From Ramlibacter ginsenosidimutans (GTDB lineage: Bacteria; Pseudomonadota; Gammaproteobacteria; Burkholderiales; Burkholderiaceae_C), in contig NZ_JAEPWM010000002.1 of the NCBI RefSeq assembly GCF_016654015.1, positions 186,001 to 250,000 on the forward strand: a stretch of DNA of 64,000 nucleotides. Direction: 5' to 3'. Below the pieces are notes generated by a model. That model had not been told where the DNA came from. It worked only from the letters and a program-made list of their open reading frames with translations, and did no database searches. Within the stretch, counting starts at the first letter, position 1, and every line of letters starts with the position of its first letter. The translations under genes were made by a program, and so were the position numbers. Below are positions 25,015-32,905 of the stretch, in pieces.

Positions 25015-26186
25015 GCGCCGCTGCAACGCCTGGGCGCGTGCTGCTGCCCGGCGCCACGTTGGGCGTGCTGGGCGGCGGCCAGCTCGGCCGCATGTTCGTC
25101 CATGCCGCGCAGCGCATGGGCTACTTCACCGCGGTGCTCGACCCCGACGAGCACAGCCCCGCCGGGCGCGTGAGCCATCACCACCTGCGAGCGGATTACC
25201 TGGACGACGTCGCGCTGGCGCGCCTGGGCGACCTGGCCGAAGCGATCACCACGGAGTTCGAGAACGTGCCGGCGGACGCGCTCGCGCGACTGGGCGAACG
25301 CCACCCGGTCGCGCCCGGCGCGGCCGCGGTCGCCATCGCCCAGGACCGGGCCGAGGAGAAGGCGCACTTCACGCGCTGCGGCGTCCCGTGCGCACCCAAT
25401 GCCGTGATCGACAACGAGGAAGACCTCGCGGGCGTGGACGATGCGCTGCTGCCCGGCATCCTGAAGACGGCGCGCCTGGGCTACGACGGCAAGGGCCAGG
25501 TGCGCGTCGCCACGCGTGACGAGTTGCGCGCCGCCTGGGAGGCGTTGAAGCGCGCGCCCTGCGTGCTGGAGAAACTGCTGCCACTGGCGTTCGAATGTTC
25601 GGTGGTCGTCGCGCGCGGTCGCGACGGCGCCATGGTGCACCTGCCGGTGCAGCGCAACCTGCATCGCGCCGGCATCCTCGCCGTGACCGAGGTGCACGAG
25701 GGCTGCGTCGCTCCCGCGCAGGCGAAGCGCGTCATCGACGCGACGCGCGCCATCGCGAAAGGCCTGGACTACGTCGGCGTGCTGTGCGTGGAATTCTTCG
25801 GGCTCGAAGATGGCTCGCTGGTGGTCAACGAGATGGCGCCGCGGCCGCACAACAGCGGCCACTGGAGCATCGAAGGGGCCGACGTGTCGCAGTTCGAACT
25901 GCAGGTGCGCACCCTGGCGGGCCTGCCGCTCACGCCGCCGCGCCAGCACAGTCCCGCGATCATGCTGAACCTGCTGGGCGACCTGTGGTGGCGCGACGGC
26001 CAGGAGCGCACGCCGGACTGGGCCGGCGTGCTGGCGTTGCCCGGGGCGCATCTGCATCTCTATGGCAAGGCCGACGCCCGCCCGGGCCGCAAGATGGGCC
26101 ACCTCACGCTCACCGGGCCGGACGTCGCTGCCGTGCGCACCACGGCACTCGAAGCCGCGCGTCGCCTCGGCATCGGCGCCTTCTGA
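25011..26186 (+). CDS. purK: N5-carboxyaminoimidazole ribonucleotide synthase
   Basis: ATP-grasp enzyme that carboxylates AIR with bicarbonate to N5-CAIR, the substrate of PurE. The 391 residues start with a Rossmann-like segment (TLGVLGGGQLGRMFVHAAQ), then the ATP-grasp core (LKTARLGYDGKGQVRV; VVNEMAPRPHNSGHWSIEG) and a C-terminal domain. It overlaps purE by four bases and is followed two bases after its stop by sua5, so the three genes form one transcript. Confidence 0.96.
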   Translation: MSAAATPGRVLLPGATLGVLGGGQLGRMFVHAAQRMGYFTAVLDPDEHSPAGRVSHHHLRADYLDDVALARLGDLAEAITTEFENVPADALARLGERHPVAPGAAAVAIAQDRAEEKAHFTRCGVPCAPNAVIDNEEDLAGVDDALLPGILKTARLGYDGKGQVRVATRDELRAAWEALKRAPCVLEKLLPLAFECSVVVARGRDGAMVHLPVQRNLHRAGILAVTEVHEGCVAPAQAKRVIDATRAIAKGLDYVGVLCVEFFGLEDGSLVVNEMAPRPHNSGHWSIEGADVSQFELQVRTLAGLPLTPPRQHSPAIMLNLLGDLWWRDGQERTPDWAGVLALPGAHLHLYGKADARPGRKMGHLTLTGPDVAAVRTTALEAARRLGIGAF

Positions 26187-26188
26187 AC

Positions 26189-27178
26189 ATGATCCTGGAC
26201 GGCCGCCAGCCCGGCGCGATCACCCAGGCCGCGCAGGTGCTCGCTGCGGGCGGGCTCGTCGCCTTCCCGACGGAAACGGTCTACGGCCTGGGCGCAGACG
26301 CGGCCAACGACAGCGCCGTCGCGGGCATCTTCGCGGCCAAGGGCCGGCCCAGCGACCACCCCCTCATCGTGCACGTGCCCGACGTCGCCGCGGTCACGCA
26401 CTTCGCGGCCGCCGTACCGCCGGTGGCGCAGCGGCTGATGCAGGCCTTCTGGCCCGGGCCGCTCACGCTGATCCTGCCCCGGCGGCCGGAGGCCGGGGGC
26501 GCCGCCGCCGGCGGGCAGGACTCCATCGGGCTGCGCTGTCCCGCGCATCCCGTGGCGCATGCCCTGCTGCTCGCGTGCGCCGCGACCGAGCCGCCGGTGT
26601 TCGGGGTCGCCGGGCCCAGTGCGAACCGCTTCGGGCGCGTGAGTCCGACCGCCGCGGCGCACGTCGCCTCCGAGTTCGGCCCTGACCTGGTGGTGCTCGA
26701 TGGCGGCGCCACGACGGTGGGCATCGAGTCGGCCATCGTGGACTGCACGCGCGGCGTGCCCGTGCTGCTGCGCCCGGGCACCCTCACGCGCGCGCAGATC
26801 GAGTCGGCGTGCGGCGAGCGGCTGTGGCTGCCCGACGAAATGCCTGGGGCTGCCCCGCGCGCCTCCGGCACGCTGGAGTCGCATTACGCGCCGCAGGCCA
26901 AGGTGCGCCTGATGGACGCGAAGAACCTGCAGGTGGCGCTGGACGTGCTGGGGCCGGACGCAGGGGCGATCGCGGTCTATGCCCGCAGCCCGCTGCGCAC
27001 GCGCAGCCCGCACTACCGCCGCATGCCCGACGACGCGATCGAGACCGCGCGCCAGCTGTTCGCGGTGCTGCGCGACTTCGATGCGGCTGGCGTGAAGCTG
27101 ATCTGGATCGAGACGCCGCCCGACGCGCCGGAGTGGGAGGGCGTGCGCGACCGCCTGCGCCGGGCCTCCGCGGCCTGA
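26189..27178 (+). CDS. sua5: L-threonylcarbamoyladenylate synthase, Sua5 form
   Basis: Makes threonylcarbamoyl-AMP from threonine, bicarbonate and ATP, the first step of t6A modification at tRNA position 37. The 329-residue length shows the Sua5 form, with an N-terminal YrdC-like domain (FPTETVYGLGADA; KGRPSDHPLIVHV; GPSANRFGRVSPT) and a C-terminal SUA5 domain (about 225-329). The start ATG lies two bases after purK. The partner gene tsaB is also in the window at 29926, in a separate unit. Confidence 0.93.
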   Translation: MILDGRQPGAITQAAQVLAAGGLVAFPTETVYGLGADAANDSAVAGIFAAKGRPSDHPLIVHVPDVAAVTHFAAAVPPVAQRLMQAFWPGPLTLILPRRPEAGGAAAGGQDSIGLRCPAHPVAHALLLACAATEPPVFGVAGPSANRFGRVSPTAAAHVASEFGPDLVVLDGGATTVGIESAIVDCTRGVPVLLRPGTLTRAQIESACGERLWLPDEMPGAAPRASGTLESHYAPQAKVRLMDAKNLQVALDVLGPDAGAIAVYARSPLRTRSPHYRRMPDDAIETARQLFAVLRDFDAAGVKLIWIETPPDAPEWEGVRDRLRRASAA

Positions 27179-27235
27179 GAAACCGGGGCTTTACCGGCGC
27201 TCGGTAAACTCGGCGCTTTGATCGGAGCGAATTTC

Positions 27236-28183
27236 ATGGCAATGCAATGGATGCGGCGCGCCTGGTTGCTGGCGGCCGCCTCGGCGGTGCTGCTGTCCGC
27301 GTGCGGCGGCGGCAACACCGTCACCTCGCGACTGTCCCCCAATCGCGTGATCGCGTTCGGCGATGCCATGGCCGACGTCGGCCAGGACGGCGCGCGCTAC
27401 ACGGTCAACGACGGCTCGGTGAACAACTGGGTGCAGTACGTGGCCGGCGAATACAGCCAGGCGATCGCGCCCAGCTCGCAAGGCGGCCTCGACTATGCGT
27501 GGGGCAATGCACGCGTCGCCGCCACGCCGGATGCGGGCGGTGTCGACAGCACGCCCACGGTGAAGCAGCAGATCGACCAGTTCCTCGCCACCCACACCAT
27601 CGGCAGCAACGACCTGGTGATCGTCAGCGCCGGAACGGCCGACGTCATCAAGCAAGTGCGGGACAGCCTCGACGGCAAGCAGACCTCCGACCAGGCCATC
27701 GCCAACCTGGACCAGGCGGGCAGCGACCTGGCCGATCAGGTGAAGCGCCTGGTCTCGGCCGGCGCGCAGCACGTGGTGGTCTCGGGTCCCTACGACCTGG
27801 GCCGCTCCCCCTGGGCGATCCAGCTCGGAAGCGACGCCCTGCTGCACTCCGCCAGCAGCCAGTTCAACAACCGCCTGCTGGTCTCGCTGGTGAACTACGG
27901 CACCACGGTGCTGTATGTGGATGCTGCCCTGTACTTCAACCAGCAAACGTCATCGAGCAGCAAGGTGAGCAACTACACGGCCCCGGTCTGCACCAGGACC
28001 GATCCTGGCCTCGGCATCGGCACCGGTCCGGGGCAGCTGAATTCGCACCTGTGTTCCACCGGCACGCTCGTCCCCGGCGCGGACTACAACAACTTCCTGT
28101 TCGCCGATCTCGTCTACCCGACGCCCCGCGGACATACGTTGTTCGGCGATTACGCCTTCGGCCGCATCCGCGACCGCTGGTAA
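27236..28183 (+). CDS. SGNH/GDSL hydrolase-like lipoprotein with degenerate active site
   Basis: A 315-residue lipoprotein: signal peptide with lipobox LSAC (Cys23), then a fold resembling GDSL/SGNH esterases of the autotransporter/lipase type. The catalytic positions are changed. The GDSLSD-type block reads FGDAMADVG, with Ala44 where the nucleophile Ser belongs; the GxND block reads AGTADV, with Ala in place of Asn; and the DxxHPT block reads DLVYPTPRGH, with Tyr294 in place of His. Asp291 is kept. This suggests a non-enzymatic or altered protein. The ATG at 27236 is chosen for its GGAG eight bases upstream. It follows sua5 but has its own 57-base leader. Confidence 0.8.
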   Translation: MAMQWMRRAWLLAAASAVLLSACGGGNTVTSRLSPNRVIAFGDAMADVGQDGARYTVNDGSVNNWVQYVAGEYSQAIAPSSQGGLDYAWGNARVAATPDAGGVDSTPTVKQQIDQFLATHTIGSNDLVIVSAGTADVIKQVRDSLDGKQTSDQAIANLDQAGSDLADQVKRLVSAGAQHVVVSGPYDLGRSPWAIQLGSDALLHSASSQFNNRLLVSLVNYGTTVLYVDAALYFNQQTSSSSKVSNYTAPVCTRTDPGLGIGTGPGQLNSHLCSTGTLVPGADYNNFLFADLVYPTPRGHTLFGDYAFGRIRDRW

Positions 28184-28219
28184 GCGTCCCAGCGCACGCC
28201 GCCTGCGATGGGCGGCGCT

Positions 28220-28480
28220 TCAGCCGTAGCGCAGCTTCATCCCGAGGATCACGCAGGCGAGCGCCAGCGTGATCGCGTTGGCCGCGACGATGGGCCAGGC
28301 GCCCATCAGCAGGCCGTACAGCAGCCACAGCGCCACGCCCACCGTGAACACGCTGTACATCCCCAGCGAGATGCCGCTCACGTCGCGCGTCCGGAAGGTG
28401 AGCCACGCCTGCGGCATGAAGCTCAGAGTGGTGAGCGAGGCGGCGCAGTAGCCGATCAGCTCGGGCGAGAGGACGGGCAT
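28220..28480 (-). CDS. SemiSWEET family transporter
   Basis: An 86-residue protein with three membrane helices, the size and plan of bacterial SemiSWEET (half of the eukaryotic SWEET fold), which works as a dimer to transport sugars. The PQ motif is present in LTTLSFMPQAWLTFRTRDVSG, followed by the second and third helices. The substrate cannot be inferred. It is downstream of dacB in the same direction, 10 bases from its stop, so it may be co-transcribed. Confidence 0.9.
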   Translation of the reverse strand: MPVLSPELIGYCAASLTTLSFMPQAWLTFRTRDVSGISLGMYSVFTVGVALWLLYGLLMGAWPIVAANAITLALACVILGMKLRYG

Positions 28481-28490
28481 GGAGAGGCGT

Positions 28491-29879
28491 TCAGGGTTGG
28501 CGGGCGGTCCAGTCGACCAGCGCCTGGATGGCGGGGCGCAGCGCCGCGGCCTTGGGGTGGTTGGCGATCGCGACCAGGATGTAGCGGTGGCCTTGCGCGC
28601 CGTGCACGAAGCCGGCCACGCCCACGACCTGGTCGAGGCTGCCGGTCTTCAGGTGCGCGATTCCGACGTTCTGCTTCTGGCGGCGCAGCGTGCCGTCCAC
28701 CCCGAGCAGCGGCAAGGACGACGCCAGTTCGGGCATCAGGGGCGAGAGCCAGGCGGTCTGCAGCAACTGCCCGAGCTGGCGCGCCGTGATGCTTTCGTCG
28801 CGCGACAGCCCCGAGCCGTTCTGCGTCACGGGAGCCTCCCCGCCGATGCGGTCGCGCCACCATGCGCGCAGAATCTCGCGCGAAGCTTCGAAGCTGCCGG
28901 TGCCGCGCTGCTGCAGGCTCAGCGTGAGGAACACCTGCTGGGCCATCACGTTGTTGCTGTACTTGTTGATGTCCCGGATCACTTCGGCAAGCGGCGGCGA
29001 CTCGAACACGAACGCCGGCTTGCGTTCCGCGGCCACCGTGCCGTCGCGCACCGTGCCGCTCAGCTGGCCTCCCATGCCGCGCCACAGCGCGGCGACCGCA
29101 CGCGCCGCATAGCCGGCGGCGTCCGGGAAGGCGAGTTGCCACGTCTGCTCGCCGCAGGCCCGCGGATAGCTGCCCGTGAAGCGCGGCTGGTTGGGATCCG
29201 TGAAATCGGCGCCGAGCGCGCCTATCCAGTCGTTGCAGGGCCCGTTCGACAAGGGCACGATGGCGGGCCAACGCACGCCGGCGAGCGCCGGCTGCGCCAT
29301 CAGCTGCGCGCGCTGGCCGTCCGGCTGCAGCGTCAGGGCCACCGCCTTGTAGTTCACCAGCAGCGCGTCGGGCCCGGCGTTGTACGGCCGCAGGGGCTGG
29401 CCGTCGAAGGCCGCCGGATCGTGCGGCGGCAACTGGAAGGCGCGGCGATCGAGCAGGATGTCGCCGTCGATGCGGCGCACGCCCAGCGCGCGCACGCGCT
29501 GCAGCAGCAGCCACAGCCGTTCGATCACCAGTGCGGGATCGCCGCCCCCCTGGATCACCAGGTTGCCCTGCAAGCTGCCGCCGCGCACGGCGCCGTCGAA
29601 ATAGACGGGCGTCTTCCAGGTGAAGTTGGGGCCCAGCAGCTCGAGCGCCGCGTAAGTGGTCGCCAGCTTGGCGATCGATGCAGGGTTCACGGGCGCATCG
29701 ATGCGGTGAGCGACCCGGGGCGCCCCGCCTTCGGCGGGCATGACCAGCGCTGCGACGGCGTCGGCCGGCAGCCCCTGGCTCGCGAGCGCGCTCTCCACCT
29801 CGGGCGGCAAGGCCTGGGCCAGCGCGGTGCTCGCGAACCAGGCCAGCAGGAGGAGGGCAAGGCGGAGGCAGCGCGGCAT
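28491..29879 (-). CDS. dacB: D-alanyl-D-alanine carboxypeptidase/endopeptidase (PBP4 type)
   Basis: A penicillin-binding protein of the S13 family that trims peptidoglycan peptides and cross-links in the periplasm. The 462-residue product starts with a signal peptide (MPRCLRLALLLLAWFASTAL). The S13 motifs are SxxK as PASIAKL, SxN as KYSNNVMAQ, and KTG as LKTGSLDQVVGVAGFV. An alternative ATG nine bases upstream (29888) overlaps a -10-like GATAAT, so the inner ATG at 29879 is preferred; transcription from that -10 would then be nearly leaderless. It is divergent from tsaB across a palindromic gap. Confidence 0.93.
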   Translation of the reverse strand: MPRCLRLALLLLAWFASTALAQALPPEVESALASQGLPADAVAALVMPAEGGAPRVAHRIDAPVNPASIAKLATTYAALELLGPNFTWKTPVYFDGAVRGGSLQGNLVIQGGGDPALVIERLWLLLQRVRALGVRRIDGDILLDRRAFQLPPHDPAAFDGQPLRPYNAGPDALLVNYKAVALTLQPDGQRAQLMAQPALAGVRWPAIVPLSNGPCNDWIGALGADFTDPNQPRFTGSYPRACGEQTWQLAFPDAAGYAARAVAALWRGMGGQLSGTVRDGTVAAERKPAFVFESPPLAEVIRDINKYSNNVMAQQVFLTLSLQQRGTGSFEASREILRAWWRDRIGGEAPVTQNGSGLSRDESITARQLGQLLQTAWLSPLMPELASSLPLLGVDGTLRRQKQNVGIAHLKTGSLDQVVGVAGFVHGAQGHRYILVAIANHPKAAALRPAIQALVDWTARQP

Positions 29880-29882
29880 GCG

Positions 29883-29924
29883 CGCCATTATCGGAGCGCC
29901 GGACCTTCGATAATGGCGGTCCGG
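29883..29924. promoter_or_regulatory. Palindromic divergent promoter region between dacB and tsaB
   Basis: CGCCATTATCG (29883-29893) and CGATAATGGCG (29908-29918) are a perfect 11-base inverted repeat with a 14-base spacer. Each arm carries GATAAT, a good -10 for the gene it faces (dacB on -, tsaB on +). A second inverted repeat, CCGGACC (29899-29905) with GGTCCGG (29918-29924), is nested in it. No TTGACA-like -35 is seen for either side. Confidence 0.5.
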
Positions 29925-29925
29925 C

Positions 29926-30651
29926 ATGAAACTCCTCGCCTTCGACACCAGCACCGAGACCCTGTCCATTGCGGTCACCGCCGGTGCCGGTGCGCCCGTG
30001 CTCGAACACGCCGCACCGGGCGGCGCACGGGCTTCGGCGGAGCTGATCCCGGCTCTCCAGGGCATGCTGGCGCGCGCGGGGCTGGCGCTGCAGGACCTGG
30101 ACGCCATCGCGTTCGGCCGCGGCCCGGGCTCCTTCACCGGCTTGCGCACGGCGGCTGCCGTGGCGCAGGGACTCGGCTTCGGCGCGGGCGTGCCGGTGCT
30201 CCCGATCGACACCCTGCTGGCGGTGGCCGAAGAAGCCCGCGGCCTCGCGGGGACTACGCGCGTCGTCGCAGTGCTCGATGCACGCATGGGCGAGGTCTAC
30301 TTCGGCGCCTACGAACATGCGGAGGGCCGCTGGCACACGCGCCAGGCGCCCGCCCTGGGCCAGCCGGCACAGGTGGCGTGCCCGCCGGGCTGGGTGCTCG
30401 CCGGCAATGCGATCGACCTGCATCGCGCTGCGCTGCCTGCGGCCGCCGAGCGCATCGTGGCCCTGCCGACGGCGCGCGCGTTGCTGCGGCTGGCTCCGCA
30501 GGAGCTCGCCTCCGGTGCTTCGCATGGAGCCGCCCAGGCGCTGCCGCTCTACATCCGCGACAAAGTGGCGCAAACTACCGAGGAGCGTGCGGCCGAACGC
30601 GCGCGCAAGGAGTTGCTTCGCGGCGCGGTGGTGCCGAGGCCCATGACATGA
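29926..30651 (+). CDS. tsaB: tRNA threonylcarbamoyladenosine biosynthesis protein TsaB
   Basis: TsaB forms a complex with TsaD and TsaE that transfers threonylcarbamoyl to A37 of ANN-decoding tRNAs. The 241 residues have the ASKHA-type N terminus (MKLLAFDTSTETLSIAV) and AFGRGPGSFTGLRTAAAVAQG, the TsaB/TsaD signature. rimI overlaps its stop by four bases (ATGA) and a uracil-DNA glycosylase gene follows, a common grouping in Burkholderiales. The start lies only about five bases after the predicted transcription start. Confidence 0.95.
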   Translation: MKLLAFDTSTETLSIAVTAGAGAPVLEHAAPGGARASAELIPALQGMLARAGLALQDLDAIAFGRGPGSFTGLRTAAAVAQGLGFGAGVPVLPIDTLLAVAEEARGLAGTTRVVAVLDARMGEVYFGAYEHAEGRWHTRQAPALGQPAQVACPPGWVLAGNAIDLHRAALPAAAERIVALPTARALLRLAPQELASGASHGAAQALPLYIRDKVAQTTEERAAERARKELLRGAVVPRPMT

Positions 30652-31112
30652 GCGCAGTCTTCAGGAGCATGGAAGCGGCTTTCGAGCCGATGACCGATCC
30701 CCGCCTCGACGAGGTGGTGGCGATCGAGCGGCGTGCCTACGACCATCCGTGGACGCGCGGGAATTTTGCCGACTCGCTGCGCTCGGGCTACCACGCACAG
30801 CTGCTGTGCGCGGGCAACGCGGTCCTGGGCTACTTCGTCGCCATGCAGGGCGTGGACGAGGTGCACCTCCTGAACATCACGGTGGACCCGGCCTACCAGG
30901 GCCAGGGCTGGGGGCGCATCATGCTCGACGCGCTGGCGCTCTGGGCGCGCGCGCAGAAGGCGCAGTGGCTCTGGCTGGAAGTCCGCATCAGCAACAAGCG
31001 CGCGCAGGAGGTGTACCTGCGCCACGGCTACCGCCGCGTCGGCGAGCGCCGCAACTACTATCCGGCCGCGCACGGGCGCGAGGACGCCATCGTGATGAGC
31101 TACCGACTGTGA
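30648..31112 (+). CDS. rimI: Ribosomal protein alanine N-acetyltransferase RimI
   Basis: GNAT-family acetyltransferase that acetylates the N-terminal alanine of ribosomal protein S18. The ATG at 30648 overlaps the tsaB stop and gives 154 residues with the acetyl-CoA binding motif VDPAYQGQGWGRIMLDAL and the C-terminal EVRISNKRAQEVYLRHGYRR. The tsaB-rimI pair is widespread in proteobacteria. The next gene begins at a GTG overlapping this stop. Confidence 0.93.
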   Translation: MSAVFRSMEAAFEPMTDPRLDEVVAIERRAYDHPWTRGNFADSLRSGYHAQLLCAGNAVLGYFVAMQGVDEVHLLNITVDPAYQGQGWGRIMLDALALWARAQKAQWLWLEVRISNKRAQEVYLRHGYRRVGERRNYYPAAHGREDAIVMSYRL

Positions 31113-31900
31113 GCCTGGACCTCGACGACCGCCAGCGCGCGATGCTCAAGGAGATCGGCATCGAAATCTTCTGGCCGCAGGGCGCGCGCGAGCTGCCGGC
31201 TGAAGAAGCGCCGGTGCTGCTGAACGCGTTGGACGAGCCGCCGCCGCCCGTACGTGCGCGCGCGCCGGCTCCCGTGCCGCGGGAGAGCGCACCCGTCCGG
31301 CCGCAGCCGCTGGTGGCGCGCGAGCGCACCGGCGGCGTCGGCGACATGGGCTGGGACGCCCTGCAGGCCGCAGTGGCCGCATGCCAGGCATGCAAGCTGT
31401 GCGAAGGCCGGCACAACACGGTGTTCGGCGTCGGCCCGCAGCAGGCCGACTGGCTCGTCATCGGCGAGGCGCCCGGCGAGAACGAAGACCTGCAGGGCGA
31501 GCCCTTCGTGGGCCAGGCCGGCAAGCTCCTGGACAACATGCTGCGCGCGCTGGGCCTGGACCGGCGCGAGAACGTCTACATCGCCAACGTGCTGAAGTGC
31601 CGGCCGCCGGGCAACCGCAATCCCGAGCCGGAGGAGATCGCGCAATGCGAGCCCTTCCTGCGCCGGCAGGTGGAACTCGTGCAGCCGAAGATCATCCTGG
31701 CCATGGGCCGCTTCGCCGTGCAGTCGCTGCTGCAGACGACCGAGCCCATCGGCCGCCTGCGCGGACGCGTGCACCGCTACAACGACGTGCCCCTGGTGGT
31801 CACGTACCACCCGGCCTACCTGCTGCGCAACCTGCCGGACAAGGCCAAGGCCTGGTCGGACCTGGTGCTCGCGCGATCGGTGCTGCAAGGCCGCGGCTAG
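31109..31900 (+). CDS. Uracil-DNA glycosylase, family 4 (iron-sulfur type)
   Basis: Excises uracil from DNA. The 263-residue product has an unconserved Pro-rich N-terminal extension (about 1-80), then the family 4 core: a cluster ligand pair within CQACKLC (92-98), motif A GEAPGENEDLQGEPFVG (119-135), further cysteines Cys164 and Cys180, and motif B HPAYLLRNL (234-242). The GTG at 31109 overlaps the rimI stop by four bases. Its TAG stop shares the palindrome CTAG with the stop of the convergent glycosyltransferase gene. Confidence 0.93.
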   Translation: MSLDLDDRQRAMLKEIGIEIFWPQGARELPAEEAPVLLNALDEPPPPVRARAPAPVPRESAPVRPQPLVARERTGGVGDMGWDALQAAVAACQACKLCEGRHNTVFGVGPQQADWLVIGEAPGENEDLQGEPFVGQAGKLLDNMLRALGLDRRENVYIANVLKCRPPGNRNPEPEEIAQCEPFLRRQVELVQPKIILAMGRFAVQSLLQTTEPIGRLRGRVHRYNDVPLVVTYHPAYLLRNLPDKAKAWSDLVLARSVLQGRG

Positions 31901-32841
31901 CGGCCCGGTGCGAACGCGCGGGGCGCGAGCCGGCGGTTCGCGTAGTCGATGCCGCTGAACGCGGCGAAGTCGGCGAGGCTGCGTTCGCGCCCCAGTCCGT
32001 AGACGCCGAGATCCGCGCCGTCCACGAGGGCTGACAGGCGTGCGCGCGCTCGCTGCTCCAGCTCCCACCACCCGTGGCTGCGCCCCGCGTCCTGCGTCTC
32101 GTCCCAGTGCAGCGGGCGGGCGGGCGCGCTGCCGCCCGGTTCGTTGTAGAGGTGATAGACGGGCAGCGCCGGCATGTGGAACAGGTCCCAGCCGCGCGTG
32201 TACAGGCGCAAGGCGAGCGCCTGCTCCTCCCCATGGAAATAGAGCCACGGGTCGTACGGCACGTCCTGCGTGATGCGGCCGGGCGCAAACAGGCAACCGG
32301 CGCCGACGTGGATGGCCGGCAGCGCCTGCGTGCTCTCGACCGGCACGGCGTGGAACGGGAGCACGGGATGATCGGGCGCAAACGCCGCCTCGGGCTTGAG
32401 CACCTGGACCAGCACACCGGTCGTGGTCGCCCGCCGCACGGCGCGGCCCTGCTCGAGCGCGAACGCGCCGGGATAGGACGAGATCACCAGCGGCCGCGCC
32501 GGCGCCCCGAGCGCCAGCGCCTGCTCCATCAGGCGCCGATCCCAGTCCGCATCGAAGTCCATGTGCGAGTCCAGCTGCAGGAACCAGTCCTCGCCGTCGT
32601 GCAGCGACATGGCCAGCGCGCGCGCCCAGCACGGCCCGCGCGCATCCTGCTGCGGCACCTGCACGTGGCTCGTGCGCGCCGGCGCCGGCGCGACGCTGCG
32701 CGCACTCCCCGGTGGCGATTGGTCGACGATCCCGAAGTGCAGCCGCTGCGGCTGCGCGGCAGTCTCGACCGCGCGCTGGAGCGTGAAAGGCAGGACGGCG
32801 TCGCAGTAGGACGCGATGCTCACGAAGATGCGCTGGCTCAT
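31897..32841 (-). CDS. GlcNAc-transferase family (GT60-like) glycosyltransferase
   Basis: A 314-residue soluble protein resembling the family that includes eukaryotic Skp1 hydroxyproline GlcNAc-transferase (GT60). Support: N-terminal IFVSIASYCDAVLPFTLQRA, the DxD-like LQLDSHMDFDADWDRRLM, and the conserved block AIHVGAGCLFAPGRITQDV, DPWLYFHGEEQALALRLYT and MPALPVYHLYN. Such genes are found scattered in bacteria; acceptor and product are unknown. The ATG at 32841 has GGAG six bases upstream; two earlier ATGs exist. No capsule or O-antigen genes lie nearby. Confidence 0.8.
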   Translation of the reverse strand: MSQRIFVSIASYCDAVLPFTLQRAVETAAQPQRLHFGIVDQSPPGSARSVAPAPARTSHVQVPQQDARGPCWARALAMSLHDGEDWFLQLDSHMDFDADWDRRLMEQALALGAPARPLVISSYPGAFALEQGRAVRRATTTGVLVQVLKPEAAFAPDHPVLPFHAVPVESTQALPAIHVGAGCLFAPGRITQDVPYDPWLYFHGEEQALALRLYTRGWDLFHMPALPVYHLYNEPGGSAPARPLHWDETQDAGRSHGWWELEQRARARLSALVDGADLGVYGLGRERSLADFAAFSGIDYANRRLAPRAFAPGR

Positions 32842-32905
32842 GCTGCGCTCCATCATGGCGGATTGCGGCCGGCCGCCGTGGGCCTCGCCCTGCTGCGTCG
32901 TGCGC

